This document shows positions 27,332 through 36,736 of a stretch of 64,000 bases of DNA, one piece after another. The DNA is from Eubacteriaceae bacterium (GTDB lineage: Bacteria; Bacillota; Clostridia; Lachnospirales; Lachnospiraceae), in the NCBI GenBank assembly GCA_902362875.1, contig CABIYF010000016.1, positions 3,887 through 67,886 of the forward strand, written 5' to 3'. The translations under genes and the position numbers were made by a program. Each line of letters opens with the position of its first letter. Position 1 is the stretch's first letter. The notes beneath the pieces were generated by a model, which was given only the letters and a program-made list of their open reading frames with translations, had not been told where the DNA came from and searched no databases.

Positions 27332-28560
27332 AAGAATTACTGAAGCAAAGAGTGATGGAAAGGCTTAATTTTTCACAGGAAATTTCCGATGAATACTTAA
27401 AAGAGGTGATACAGCAGGAGATTGTGAAGGTATCACAAGATTATCCGATGCTTTTATCAGATAAGATCCGTTTGAATCAGGAAGTCTTTTATGCGTTACG
27501 AAAACTTGATATTCTGCAGGATCTTTTGGAAGATGATTCAATCACGGAGATTATGATCAACGGGGCGGAAAATATTTTTATTGAACAGTATGGGAAATTA
27601 CATCGTTATCCGGGGCATTTTTCGGATGCAGAGAAGCTGTATCAGGTGATTCAGCAGGTAGCATCGGGTGCAAACCGTATGGTAAATGAGAGAAATCCGA
27701 TCGTTGATGCAAGGCTGGAAGATGGTTCGAGGGTGAATATTATTTTACCTCCGATATCAATTGATGGAGCAACGATGACGATCCGAAAGTTTGCAAAAGA
27801 ACCAATGACACTCGCGTGGCTTTGTGAAAGAGAAGCATTTTCAGAGGAAATGGCAGAATTCTTAAAAATACTTGTGAAAGCGAGATACAACATTTTTATA
27901 TCTGGAGGGACAGGCAGTGGAAAAACGACATTGTTAAATGGGTTGTCCAATTGTATACCAAAAGAAGAACGAATCATAACGATCGAGGATTCTGCAGAAT
28001 TGAAATTAAATGGAATCGAGAATCTGGTACGTCTTGAGATGAGAAATGCGAATGCAGCGGGGGAGAATAAAGTTGATATGAAAGATTTGATCAAGGCAGC
28101 CCTGCGTTCCAGACCAGACCGGATCATCGTTGGAGAGGTACGTGGGGAAGAAGCGTTGTCTATGTTAAATGCAATGAATACAGGTCATGACGGGAGTATC
28201 TCAACAGGCCATGCAAACAGCAGCAAAGATATGTTGAAACGAATTGAGACGATGGTGTTGATGGGAGTTGATATGCCGGTAGAAGCGATCCGGGGACAGA
28301 TGGCTTCCGCAATTGATATCATCATACATCTGGGAAGAAGTTATGATGGAAATCGAAGATTATTAGAGATTTCAGAGATTACTGGAATGGCAGGAGGACA
28401 GGTGGCAGTTCACCAGTTATTTGAATTAAATGAGGAAGATCAGCTGCAGATGAAAGGTGAGCTGACGAGTCAGAAGAAGTTAAAGGAGTATGGTCAATAT
28501 GAAGTATATCAGAAACTTATGGGGTATTTTAAAGCAAGAGATCAGCCTGTGGAAGAATGA
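27328..28560 (+). CDS. Tad pilus assembly ATPase TadA/CpaF
   Basis: Secretion ATPase of about 410 aa that drives Flp pilus assembly at the inner face of the membrane. Seen: the N-terminal DSITEIMINGAENIFIEQ, Walker A ISGGTGSGKTTLLNGLS, the Asp box IITIEDSAEL, Walker B SRPDRIIVGEVRGEEAL, and the His box TGHDGSISTGHANS. The TTG at 27328 overlaps the previous stop (TTGA) and lies 9 nt after GGAAGGGGG. A GTG at 27322 and an ATG at 27307 are alternatives. Confidence 0.92.
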   Translation: MKELLKQRVMERLNFSQEISDEYLKEVIQQEIVKVSQDYPMLLSDKIRLNQEVFYALRKLDILQDLLEDDSITEIMINGAENIFIEQYGKLHRYPGHFSDAEKLYQVIQQVASGANRMVNERNPIVDARLEDGSRVNIILPPISIDGATMTIRKFAKEPMTLAWLCEREAFSEEMAEFLKILVKARYNIFISGGTGSGKTTLLNGLSNCIPKEERIITIEDSAELKLNGIENLVRLEMRNANAAGENKVDMKDLIKAALRSRPDRIIVGEVRGEEALSMLNAMNTGHDGSISTGHANSSKDMLKRIETMVLMGVDMPVEAIRGQMASAIDIIIHLGRSYDGNRRLLEISEITGMAGGQVAVHQLFELNEEDQLQMKGELTSQKKLKEYGQYEVYQKLMGYFKARDQPVEE

Positions 28561-29257
28561 GAAGAAAGAGCTGATCAAGGGAATTTTATATATTGGGATG
28601 ATCACATGGCTCTTTTATAACCGCGTGGTATTTGCAGTTTTTCTTAGTCCATTTTTGTTTTTGTGGATGAGACGGCAAAGAGCAAGATGTGAATATAAAA
28701 AGAAGGAAGTTTTACGGAAAGAATTTCGTGAGATGATGTTGTCGATCGGAAACAGCTTATCTGCTGGGTATTCGATTGAGAATTCATTAAAGACCGCACA
28801 GGATGATCTTTTGATGTATCAGGAGAACAGTATGTTGGCAAAAGAACTTCATTTGTTGATAAATCGTATGAAAATGAATGAACCTGTGGACAAGCTGTTT
28901 CTTGATATGGCAGAAAAGATGGAGTTAGAAGAATTATATCAGTTCGCACAGATCATTTCGATTGCCAAGAAAAGTGGAGGGAATCTGATTGAGATCACAG
29001 CGAATACGATAGAACATTTAAGCCAGACAATCCAGATAAAAGAAGAGATTGAAACGATGACGGCTGCAAAACAAATGGAAAAAAGGATCATGACGGTGAT
29101 GCCTTACTTTATTCTGTTCTATGTAAAAGCAGCGAATCCTGGATATTTTGACGTACTGTATGAAAGTTTTGCGGGAATGATCGTTGTGACAATTTCTCTT
29201 ATATGTCTGTGGATTGCGGATTCATGGGCAGAGAGGGTGATTGAAATTGAAGTTTAA
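28499..29257 (+). CDS. Type II/IV secretion F-domain protein, TadB-like
   Basis: Inner-membrane platform protein of 252 aa. An N-terminal membrane pair precedes a cytoplasmic F domain with MMLSIGNSLSAGYSIENSLK and IISIAKKSGGNLIEITANTI, then two C-terminal membrane segments. The T2SSF layout and position after TadA identify TadB. The start at 28499 lies 10 nt after AAAGGAG and overlaps tadA by 62 nt. An ATG at 28490 is too close to the SD. Confidence 0.85.
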   Translation: MKYIRNLWGILKQEISLWKNEKKELIKGILYIGMITWLFYNRVVFAVFLSPFLFLWMRRQRARCEYKKKEVLRKEFREMMLSIGNSLSAGYSIENSLKTAQDDLLMYQENSMLAKELHLLINRMKMNEPVDKLFLDMAEKMELEELYQFAQIISIAKKSGGNLIEITANTIEHLSQTIQIKEEIETMTAAKQMEKRIMTVMPYFILFYVKAANPGYFDVLYESFAGMIVVTISLICLWIADSWAERVIEIEV

Positions 29258-30578
29258 ATGGATCAGATATTTAACACAGAAGCTGCCAAAAGAGGTCAAA
29301 GAAAGAAGAAAATCAGAGATTGAAGCTTACTTTACAGGAACAAAGAAACAGTTAGAAGAAAAAGTAATGGAAAGTCTGTATGAACAGGTAAAGTTCGTTG
29401 CAGCAGCGACATTGATTTTTCTTACGATCCTTCTTCTGACAGTCATATTATATCTTAGTCAGGATAGAAGAATTCTGATCACAAGAGATGATACAGGAGG
29501 AGAAACGACAGAAAAACAGATTCGTATCAAAACAAAAGAAGATGAAGATATCTACTCATTAACAGTCCGGCCGAAAGGTTATACACAAAGCCAGATCACA
29601 GAGGCATTAGACAGAGGGGAAAAGTATTTAAAGAAACACCTTGTGGCAAAAAATAAATCGACGAATGAGGTTTCACAGTCTCTGGAAATGCCATCGAAAA
29701 TACAAGGAGAAAATATTACGGTGCAATGGCAGAGTGATGATCCGTCCGTCATTGATGAAGAAGGAAATGTATTTTCAAAAAATGTAAAGAAAGATTATAT
29801 TGTAAATCTTAGTGCCAGAATGGAATGTCAGGGAGAGATACGAATCTTGAAGATTCCAGTGTGCGTAGTTCCCGGGAATTCAGGAAAGAAAATATCAGAG
29901 AAACAAAAGATCATTGCGGATCTTAAGAAACTGGAAGAAAAATATATTACGAAGGAGCAGTTTTATCTTCCAGATGTGATCCGGCAGGGAAGGCTTTTAC
30001 CTGCGGAAAAAGAAAGCCGCATTCCTGCAATAATAGTTCTTGGAATCGCAGTGATTGTATTTCTATGGTACCACGAGAATGAAAAGTACAGGGAACAAAA
30101 GATGCAGACAAGGGATCAATCTGTACAGGAGTACCCGCAGATCGTTACACAGTTGATGTTATTTCTTGGAACGGGAATGAGTGTGACATCAGCATTTGAA
30201 GCGGTAACAGCAGAGTATGAGAAAGAACGGATGAGAGGAAATAAAGAAAAGATCTTTGTGTATGAACAGATCAAAAAAACATGCAGGGAGATTTCGTTTG
30301 GAGTATCGCAGACAAAAGCATTTGCAAAGATGGGACAAAAGATTGGGGTTCCATCTTATCAGAAGCTTTCCGTTCTTCTTGTACAAAGCATTACCAGAGG
30401 ATCAGCTGATTTATTTTTAAGGCTGAAGGAAGAGGAAGAAGAAGCTTTTTTTCAAAGAAAAGAACAGGCGAAAAGAAAGGGAGAAGAAGCGAGTACAAAG
30501 CTCCTTGCTCCAGTGATGGTTATGCTGGTGGTCATATTGGTATTGCTGATGTTTCCAGCATTGTCACAATTTTCATAA
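29241..30578 (+). CDS. TadC-like platform protein with inserted extracellular domain
   Basis: Protein of 445 aa starting with TTG (29241, or 29247 with better spacing from GAGGGTG). The C-terminal third is a TadC/T2SSF module: QLMLFLGTGMSVTSAFEAVT, CREISFGVSQTKAFAKMGQK, and a final membrane helix. Unlike ordinary TadC (about 300 aa), it has an extra region of about 190 residues between the first membrane helix (55-72) and the next (255-275). This contains QWQSDDPSVIDEEGNVFSK, an Ig-like (BIG2-type) pattern, and would lie outside the cell. Confidence 0.78.
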   Translation: MKLKFKWIRYLTQKLPKEVKERRKSEIEAYFTGTKKQLEEKVMESLYEQVKFVAAATLIFLTILLLTVILYLSQDRRILITRDDTGGETTEKQIRIKTKEDEDIYSLTVRPKGYTQSQITEALDRGEKYLKKHLVAKNKSTNEVSQSLEMPSKIQGENITVQWQSDDPSVIDEEGNVFSKNVKKDYIVNLSARMECQGEIRILKIPVCVVPGNSGKKISEKQKIIADLKKLEEKYITKEQFYLPDVIRQGRLLPAEKESRIPAIIVLGIAVIVFLWYHENEKYREQKMQTRDQSVQEYPQIVTQLMLFLGTGMSVTSAFEAVTAEYEKERMRGNKEKIFVYEQIKKTCREISFGVSQTKAFAKMGQKIGVPSYQKLSVLLVQSITRGSADLFLRLKEEEEEAFFQRKEQAKRKGEEASTKLLAPVMVMLVVILVLLMFPALSQFS

Positions 30579-30600
30579 AAGATATGAGGAGGCGGTACAT

Positions 30601-30774
30601 ATGAGGGATTTTTTTAAACGGTTTATAAAAGATGAATCAGGAATGGGTGTTGTGGAAGTAATTTTGATCATTGTCGTTCTGATTGGTTTAGTTATCATTT
30701 TTCAGACACAGATCACAAAGGTAGTAAATAATATTTTCAAGACGATTACCTCCAAAACAGGAAAAATAAAATGA
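30601..30774 (+). CDS. Flp-type major pilin (Flp1 family)
   Basis: Small protein of 57 aa, MRDFFKRFIKDESGMGVVEV then the hydrophobic stretch ILIIVVLIGLVIIF and a short basic tail. The G-M-G-V-V-E-V-I-L-I motif, with a Glu five residues after the putative cleavage glycine, is the class IVb prepilin pattern cut by TadV. AGGAGG lies 7 nt upstream. Its stop overlaps the next start (ATGA), consistent with its place between tadC and the pseudopilin genes. It is the only Flp pilin in the cluster. Confidence 0.88.
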   Translation: MRDFFKRFIKDESGMGVVEVILIIVVLIGLVIIFQTQITKVVNNIFKTITSKTGKIK

Positions 30775-32246
30775 TCCGGGATGAACGTGGCAGCATGAGT
30801 GCATTTCTGGCAATGTTGTTTCTTGTATTTCTGCTGCTGATCAGTGTATGTGCGGAAGGTATCTATATGTATACAGCAAAGGGAAAAGCAATGGCTGTCT
30901 ACATGTCGGGACTTTCTCATACAAAAGGAAATTATCAGAAGGAATTTGCGGATATGTATCATATTTATGCCATGGACCCAAGATATAAAAAGAAAGTGGA
31001 GACAGATTTTTCTGATCGAATGAAAGAGAGTCTTGATAATGCAGAAGATTCTTTTTCCTTTCGGACGGGAAATGCAAAGTTATCGGATGAAGTGGATCTG
31101 ACAGCACAGAATGGAGAAGTTTTAAAGTATCAGATCAGACAGCAGATGAAGTATGAGATGGGCAGTGATCTTTTGAAAACGTGGACAAATAATATAAGGA
31201 CAAGCACGGATCTTCAAAAGAAAATCACAGACATCAAAGGACAGATCAGCAAGGATGAAAAAGAAGCGCAAAGGCAGCAGGAAAATACAAAAAATGATCA
31301 AAAAGATGAGAAAAAGGACAAGGAAGAAATCAAGCCATCTGCAAAAAAAGATCCAAGAAAAGGTTTTATGAAATTATTAAAAGAAGGATCCGTCTCATTA
31401 GTTATGGGAAAGAAAAAAGTATCAGATCTTCCAATCGATATTGTGTATGGCAAAGAGGACACAACAAAGCAGAAAATATGGAATTTTATGAACCGCAAAA
31501 CGATGGAAAAAGAGATGGACAAGTTAAACGAAACATCGTCAGCAGATTCATTTGCAAGCGAATTACCGGCCATATTTTATGCACAAAAATATTTTCATTG
31601 TCTGACCGATACATCAAAAAAAGAAGGAACAAAATACGAGATAGAATATCTGATCGCTGGAAAAGATTCAGAGAAAGAAAATCTTGGAGCTGTGTTCTGG
31701 AAGATGATCGCACTTAGGTTTTTGACCAATGCAGCCTGTGTATATCAAGACCCTACAAAGGAAAAAGAAGCGATGCTGCTTGCAGCGTCTGTCCTTGGGA
31801 TTACTGGTCTGCCGCCGGTTGTTGCGGTTGCTAAGAATCTTCTGCTTCTTGCGTTAGCTTATGGAGAATCAGTGATCGATGTAAGGAATCTTGCAGAAGG
31901 TAAGAAAGTGCCGATCATAAAGACTTCTGCAGACTGGCAGTTATCATTTTCAGGGCTTGCAACATTAAATTGCAGGCAGAAACCGGTAAAACAGGGAATG
32001 AAATATGAAGATTATCTGTTATTGCTGCTGATCATGCAGAAAGATAAACGACAAAAATATTTCCGTATGATGGATCTGATGGAACAAAACACAAAAAGAA
32101 AAGTACCTGATTTTAAGCTGGATCAGTGTATTTCATCATACAAAATAACACAGAATCTGAAGCTCAAAAAATTAGGCTTTGGAGGGATGACTTTGCCATT
32201 TGCATCCTATACCGATGTAAAATTATCACGCTTTACAACCTATTAA
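30771..32246 (+). CDS. DUF5702-type secreted pilus-associated protein
   Basis: Protein of 491 aa with an N-terminal TadE/TadG-like start: RDERGSMSAFLAMLFLVFLL, a positively charged segment then a single membrane helix. A long extracytoplasmic part follows, with a Lys/Glu-rich coiled region near 150-190 and a second hydrophobic stretch near 345-365 (LPPVVAVAKNLLLLALAYGE). It matches the DUF5702 family found in clostridial Tad operons. It probably belongs to the pilus basal body or is a minor pseudopilin; the exact role is unknown. Confidence 0.75.
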   Translation: MIRDERGSMSAFLAMLFLVFLLLISVCAEGIYMYTAKGKAMAVYMSGLSHTKGNYQKEFADMYHIYAMDPRYKKKVETDFSDRMKESLDNAEDSFSFRTGNAKLSDEVDLTAQNGEVLKYQIRQQMKYEMGSDLLKTWTNNIRTSTDLQKKITDIKGQISKDEKEAQRQQENTKNDQKDEKKDKEEIKPSAKKDPRKGFMKLLKEGSVSLVMGKKKVSDLPIDIVYGKEDTTKQKIWNFMNRKTMEKEMDKLNETSSADSFASELPAIFYAQKYFHCLTDTSKKEGTKYEIEYLIAGKDSEKENLGAVFWKMIALRFLTNAACVYQDPTKEKEAMLLAASVLGITGLPPVVAVAKNLLLLALAYGESVIDVRNLAEGKKVPIIKTSADWQLSFSGLATLNCRQKPVKQGMKYEDYLLLLLIMQKDKRQKYFRMMDLMEQNTKRKVPDFKLDQCISSYKITQNLKLKKLGFGGMTLPFASYTDVKLSRFTTY

Positions 32247-32272
32247 AACCAAAAGAAAGGGGGCAGAGAAAG

Positions 32273-33178
32273 ATGTTCTCTTGTCAAAAACATTTCTCAA
32301 AAAACAAGTTGGTTCAAAATGATAAAAATAATAACAATATAACAGACGCAAAAAAATCCAAGAGAGCATCTTTCTCTGCCTCAAATATTTTGATATTGAA
32401 ATTATTGAGATCAGTAGATGGTGCGATGACATTGGAGGCGAGTCTGATCGTACCAGTTTTTTTGATCGTGCTTATTATGCTGGCAGGTGCAGGTGAGATT
32501 TTTATGATTCACCAGCAGATTGCACATGGGGTTTGCGAAGCTGCGAAAAGAGCTGCAGTTAACGAATATCAGATGCAGCAGAAAAAGAATACAGGGAAAA
32601 GCTTGTCCGGACTAAGTTCAAAAGCTGCATTTCTGGCATCGGTGAATCGTAAATTCTTAGATCATTCTGTATTGATTGGAGGAAGTGCGGCAGCGGCAGC
32701 AGCTTGTAAGCTGACATTGACATCCAAGGGCGAATATATTGTGTCAGTCCGTTATTATATTCAAAAGAAGATGCCATTTTTGTCAATGTATAGAGCATCA
32801 TTTGAGCAAAAGATCAGGCAGAAAGCCATGACAGGTTATGTACCAGACGGAGATGAATTAAAGGAAGGATTTGTTTATATTACACCACACGAAGCGGTTT
32901 ATCACAAAGATCTTTCCTGTACACATCTGGCGTTGAATATTTCTGTAGATGAAGATGTTGCCAAGTATCAGAAAGGGCAGACGCATTATAAAGCCTGCAG
33001 CAAATGCACACGTTATCAAGGCAGTGATGTTTCATGTGTATATATTGCAAAAGAAGGAGAATCTTATCATACGGATTTATCATGCAGTGGCTTGAAACGA
33101 ACTGTAAAACAGGTGGATTTAAGTACATTAAAGGGGATGAAGCCATGTCAAAGATGCGGAAAACAGGGGGATACATGA
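32273..33178 (+). CDS. TadE-like pseudopilin with paired Cys motifs
   Basis: Protein of 301 aa. A basic N-terminus is followed by the TadE-like motif GAMTLEASLIVPVFLIVLIM (membrane segment about 45-65), then an extracytoplasmic region. The last 90 residues carry two copies of a module: YHKDLSCTHL then ACSKC, and YHTDLSCSGL then PCQRC. Eight cysteines are thus in H-x3-C...C-x2-C sets, suggesting disulfides or metal binding outside the cell. The start ATG at 32273 follows AAAGGGGG; it overlaps the next gene by 34 nt. Confidence 0.78.
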   Translation: MFSCQKHFSKNKLVQNDKNNNNITDAKKSKRASFSASNILILKLLRSVDGAMTLEASLIVPVFLIVLIMLAGAGEIFMIHQQIAHGVCEAAKRAAVNEYQMQQKKNTGKSLSGLSSKAAFLASVNRKFLDHSVLIGGSAAAAAACKLTLTSKGEYIVSVRYYIQKKMPFLSMYRASFEQKIRQKAMTGYVPDGDELKEGFVYITPHEAVYHKDLSCTHLALNISVDEDVAKYQKGQTHYKACSKCTRYQGSDVSCVYIAKEGESYHTDLSCSGLKRTVKQVDLSTLKGMKPCQRCGKQGDT

Positions 33179-33669
33179 CCGTGGAAGTCAGTGCATTGCT
33201 TCCGATAGTGCTTATGGTATTATGGCTGTTTTTTAGTTATTTGTTTTATTTTATGAACTGTGGCATCACACAGGGAATTATGGAAGAAGCTGTGCAGAAG
33301 TCAGCGAATGTAAGAGTGACAGGAGCTGATTATGATACAGGTAAAATATCCTATGCCAAGTTAAATAAGAAAGTAATTATGGAAAATATCATTTCCTCGA
33401 ACAAAAATGGGGATGTAAAAGCACAAAAAGAAATCAGGCAGAAATTAGGGCAGCATTTATTTATGGCAAAAGCCAGTTCGGTGAATGTATCAACAACACC
33501 ATTGAGGACATCAGTGAAAGTGAGTATGCAGTCGAATGTTGTATCATTTCAGTTTCTAAGTGCATTTGGAATCAGACTATTTGAGTATCAGGGAAGTGAG
33601 GCAGCATTGGGGGATTTTGAGATGGAACAGATCAGGGGGTGGAATGCAATTGAAGGAGCAATGGATTAG
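33145..33669 (+). CDS. TadE-like pseudopilin
   Basis: Protein of 174 aa with a prepilin-like N-terminus: KTGGYMTVEVSALLPIVLMV, where Gly-Tyr-Met-Thr-Val-Glu mimics the cleavage and Glu+5 pattern, then one membrane helix and a beta-rich extracytoplasmic domain. It overlaps the Cys-rich TadE gene and the following FHA gene, so translation is tightly coupled. It is a probable minor pilin or pilus primer. Confidence 0.78.
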   Translation: MSKMRKTGGYMTVEVSALLPIVLMVLWLFFSYLFYFMNCGITQGIMEEAVQKSANVRVTGADYDTGKISYAKLNKKVIMENIISSNKNGDVKAQKEIRQKLGQHLFMAKASSVNVSTTPLRTSVKVSMQSNVVSFQFLSAFGIRLFEYQGSEAALGDFEMEQIRGWNAIEGAMD

Positions 33670-34882
33670 GGAAGGTTTTTCAAGTTATTATGTTGTGGAT
33701 AAAGAACAGAAACTTACATATGAAAAAAATATCCTGCGCTGCCATACACTCAGATGTCTTTTGCCGTGTGAATTCCGGCTGCAGGATGAAAAAGAATATT
33801 ATTATTATGAGACTGGGATATACACGACTTTAAAAGAAAGAATCAATATGATCGATCCGAAGTTGTTTTTTGCGTATCTGATAGAATCCTTTGAAGAAAC
33901 AGAATCATATCTTCTGAATCTGGATCATTTAAAACTGGAAATGGAACTGTTATTCCTTGACAAGGAAGATCATCCGGTTCTTTGCTATCTTCCAGAATAT
34001 GAAAAGAATATTTTAGACCAGTTTCGGGATTTTCTGGAGGAATGTATAGAGGTTATTTCAGTAGAAGACAAGAAGAAAGTCAGATTTTATTATGAATTTT
34101 ACAGCTTTCTAGTGAAAGAAAAACCAAATATAGAACAGATGCGGGATTATCTGGAAATCCGGCCAAAAGAAAAAGCAGGAAAAGAACAATCGAAGAAAGA
34201 AACAATGCCAGAGACCGCTCAGGAAGAGCAGAAATGTGAACCAGAAATCTATGAAGATTATGGAAAAAATTATGAGAGTAAAGAAAATATCGTAAGAAAA
34301 AGATTATGGAAAATTTGTTATGGAATACTATGTACAGCCGGTTTTGGCGGAACGATCTATAGTATTATTCAGATTTTTAAATATGGATTTTATTATTTAT
34401 TTTTGATCGGATGTCTCTGTTCGTTCGGCGCAGTTGGATTGGGTGTGTATGGTTTTTATAAATTGTGGAGAAATAAACAAAATAAAAATTTAAATGTGGA
34501 TTCTTATAAAAAAATACAAGATCATACAACCTTATTGGATGAAAAAACAACGTTGTTAGAAGACAATGAAAAGACAGTTTTGTTGATGGAACAGCCAATA
34601 GGAAGACTGATTCCAGAAAATCACGAATTGTCAGAAATAGTGATCAGTGATAATGGATTTATCATAGGAAGTTCTGCGGAAGGGACGGATTATCAGATTG
34701 AGGGTACCGGAATCAGCAGAAGACACCTTAAGTTTTATAAAGAAGAGGAGAAGGTCTGCTGTGAAGATCTTAATTCCACCAATGGAGTAAAAATAAATGG
34801 AAGAAAGATAAGTAAATGTCTGCTGTATGATGGTGACCGGATTAAAATAGGTCTGGAAGAGTTCCTTTTTAAAGAAGAATGA
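33644..34882 (+). CDS. DUF6382-like/FHA domain membrane protein
   Basis: Protein of 412 aa. The N-terminal cytoplasmic domain (about 1-165) contains LLPCEFRLQDEKEYYYYETG. Two membrane segments lie near 225-270 and a C-terminal FHA domain near 330-412: FIIGSSAEGTDYQIEGTGIS, RRHLKFY and LNSTNGVKINGRKI, which preserve the Arg-Ser/His and Asn-Gly residues that bind phosphothreonine. It probably links phosphorylation signals to the pilus apparatus. The start ATG at 33644 follows AGGGGGT. Confidence 0.8.
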   Translation: MQLKEQWIREGFSSYYVVDKEQKLTYEKNILRCHTLRCLLPCEFRLQDEKEYYYYETGIYTTLKERINMIDPKLFFAYLIESFEETESYLLNLDHLKLEMELLFLDKEDHPVLCYLPEYEKNILDQFRDFLEECIEVISVEDKKKVRFYYEFYSFLVKEKPNIEQMRDYLEIRPKEKAGKEQSKKETMPETAQEEQKCEPEIYEDYGKNYESKENIVRKRLWKICYGILCTAGFGGTIYSIIQIFKYGFYYLFLIGCLCSFGAVGLGVYGFYKLWRNKQNKNLNVDSYKKIQDHTTLLDEKTTLLEDNEKTVLLMEQPIGRLIPENHELSEIVISDNGFIIGSSAEGTDYQIEGTGISRRHLKFYKEEEKVCCEDLNSTNGVKINGRKISKCLLYDGDRIKIGLEEFLFKEE

Positions 34883-34928
34883 CAGTGTGATATAATAAGT
34901 GATACATAAAACAGATATGGAGGAGATT

Positions 34929-35894
34929 ATGTATCAGAAAATCATAGAACTGTTAAGAATCCATGGATATCTGCAACAAGATACGACAAAAGGACCTTGC
35001 TATGTAAAAAATACAAAGAGAAGAAACAAATGTGTGTATGTGATGTTTGATAAAAATCCAGATGGAAGTGCCATATTAGAAGAAGATCTGTATCAGATGG
35101 AAGATTGTGCGAAACAAAATTTTGGCAGAAACTGTGCGGTATTATTGTTAGTATTGTCAGAAGATGATGATCCTATGTTTATTGATCCAGACGACCAGTT
35201 TAAAGATCTGTTTAAGCCATTGATCATGATTCTTTCGCAAAATAAGATAGATGAACAGGAAGAGCTGCCAAATGATTTTGAAAGTATCAATGAGATAAAA
35301 CAATTTATATGGAATTATAAAGCCACACTTATTATATTCGTGTTGAATCTGGCAGGTTTTATTCTGACAGAGATTTATGGAGATAAGATTTATAATTTAT
35401 ATGCATGTAATGCACATATGGTAAAGAATCTGCATGAATATTATCGATTATTAACATCAAATTATCTTCATTTTGGATGGGAACATTTCTTTAATAATAT
35501 GGTGGTATTCTTGATTTTAGGAACATCATTAGAGAAAGTGATCGGAAGTTTTCGCTATGCAGTCCTTTATACAGGGGCAGGCATTATCGGAAGTATTGTT
35601 TCTACAATATATTACAGCATGATGGGACAGGATGTTCTGTCAGCAGGAGCTTCCGGAGCAATCTTTGGATTAATTGGTGCATTAGCCGCAGTACTTTTAT
35701 TCTGCAAAGAGCAGAGAAAGAGATTTGACGGATTTGGAATATTTCTTATGATCGCAGGAAGTCTGTATCATGGATTTGAGAGTGGAACAACCGATAATGC
35801 CGCTCACATTGGAGGATGTATTGCTGGATTTATTTTGTCAATGCTTCTGTATGTGTCAGGTAATTTAATTTCTGCTCATAGGCAGGGAAAATAA
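34929..35894 (+). CDS. Rhomboid-family intramembrane serine protease
   Basis: Protein of 321 aa. The cytoplasmic N-terminal domain of about 130 residues precedes six membrane segments. Seen: LTSNYLHFGWEHFFNNM, the L1-loop His/Asn motif; AGASGAIFGLIGAL with the catalytic Ser; and NAAHIGGCIAGF with the catalytic His. GGAGGA lies before the ATG. It follows the pilus operon by 46 nt, so its substrate could be a membrane-anchored pseudopilin (inference). Its last 65 bases overlap the end of the convergent histidine kinase gene. Confidence 0.92.
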   Translation: MYQKIIELLRIHGYLQQDTTKGPCYVKNTKRRNKCVYVMFDKNPDGSAILEEDLYQMEDCAKQNFGRNCAVLLLVLSEDDDPMFIDPDDQFKDLFKPLIMILSQNKIDEQEELPNDFESINEIKQFIWNYKATLIIFVLNLAGFILTEIYGDKIYNLYACNAHMVKNLHEYYRLLTSNYLHFGWEHFFNNMVVFLILGTSLEKVIGSFRYAVLYTGAGIIGSIVSTIYYSMMGQDVLSAGASGAIFGLIGALAAVLLFCKEQRKRFDGFGIFLMIAGSLYHGFESGTTDNAAHIGGCIAGFILSMLLYVSGNLISAHRQGK

Positions 35895-36543
35895 GTGTAA
35901 AAGTTGTTCCCTGATTTAGAGCCGAATCAATATGAATTTTGATGTGAAGTTCATGTGCGATCTTGCGGACAATAGACAGACCAATTCCATTGCCGCCAGG
36001 CTGGAAGGAGACACCACGGTAAAATGCACGAGACTGCTGTTCGGGAGTCATTCCGATTCCTGTGTCAGATAAATTTAATACGATGTGCCCCTGTTCTTTG
36101 CTTAGGTGTACAGTGATATGAGGAGATCGGTTGATCTCCTCTTTTTGCTGAATTGCTTTAACAGCATTGGAGATTAAATTATGAAATAACTGGAATAATC
36201 TGCTTTTTGCACCGTACACATAGAATGCGGTTCCCGGATCTGCCTGAATAAAGAACCGGATTCGTTCTTTGTGAAGATAGTAAGACCAGGAAGAACGGAT
36301 CTCACTGATCAGATTGATCAGATCCAAAGGTTCGATCGCAGCGGCAGAAGTTGTATCCGCAGGTGCAAGGAACTGATGGATGAAGTCAAACAAAGAAGAG
36401 AAATCATCTTTCATACGGTTCCAATGCTCATTCTTAGTAAGGGTATCGTTTGTTTTTTCAATATACTGAATCTGTCCATAGATGAGAGTCAGTGAATTGT
36501 TTATCTCATGTGAAAACGTAGAAAGTTCCTGTAAATCGTTCAT
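35830..36543 (-). CDS. Soluble sensor histidine kinase
   Basis: Orphan kinase of 237 aa without membrane segments or sensor domain. The H-box FSHEINNSLTLIYGQIQYIE (His13) is followed by the N-box HNLISNAVKAIQQKE, the G1 box LSDTGIGMT, and the G2 box GGNGIGLSIVRKIAHEL. No response regulator is adjacent. The short layout resembles SpoOB/phosphotransfer-linked kinases, but the complete ATPase domain argues for an active enzyme. Its 3' end overlaps the rhomboid gene on the other strand, so antisense effects are possible. Confidence 0.85.
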   Translation of the reverse strand: MNDLQELSTFSHEINNSLTLIYGQIQYIEKTNDTLTKNEHWNRMKDDFSSLFDFIHQFLAPADTTSAAAIEPLDLINLISEIRSSWSYYLHKERIRFFIQADPGTAFYVYGAKSRLFQLFHNLISNAVKAIQQKEEINRSPHITVHLSKEQGHIVLNLSDTGIGMTPEQQSRAFYRGVSFQPGGNGIGLSIVRKIAHELHIKIHIDSALNQGTTFTLIFPAYEQKLNYLTHTEALTK

Positions 36544-36654
36544 TTTTGGCTCCTCTTGTAATTAAAATTTCCTCTTTTATTATCGGAAAAAACAAGAAAC
36601 AGGGCAAGAAAAAACGCAGGAAAAAGTTCGATGATTTCCGCTAAAAAACAACCA

Positions 36655-36684
36655 TTGAAAAACGATAGATACTCATGGTAAAAT
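36655..36684 (+). promoter_or_regulatory. Promoter of dnaX operon
   Basis: TTGAAA (36655-36660), 18 nt, TAAAAT (36679-36684), about 50 nt before the dnaX start. Confidence 0.6.
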
Positions 36685-36736
36685 ATAATGAAGTATGGCT
36701 ATATGTCGTACGTCAAAATAGAAAGGGGCATACGAT

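Noticed and set aside
36544..36736. SRP RNA (ffs) upstream of dnaX, common in Firmicutes
   Set aside because: The gap lacks the conserved SRP Alu/S-domain signatures and holds an ordinary promoter.
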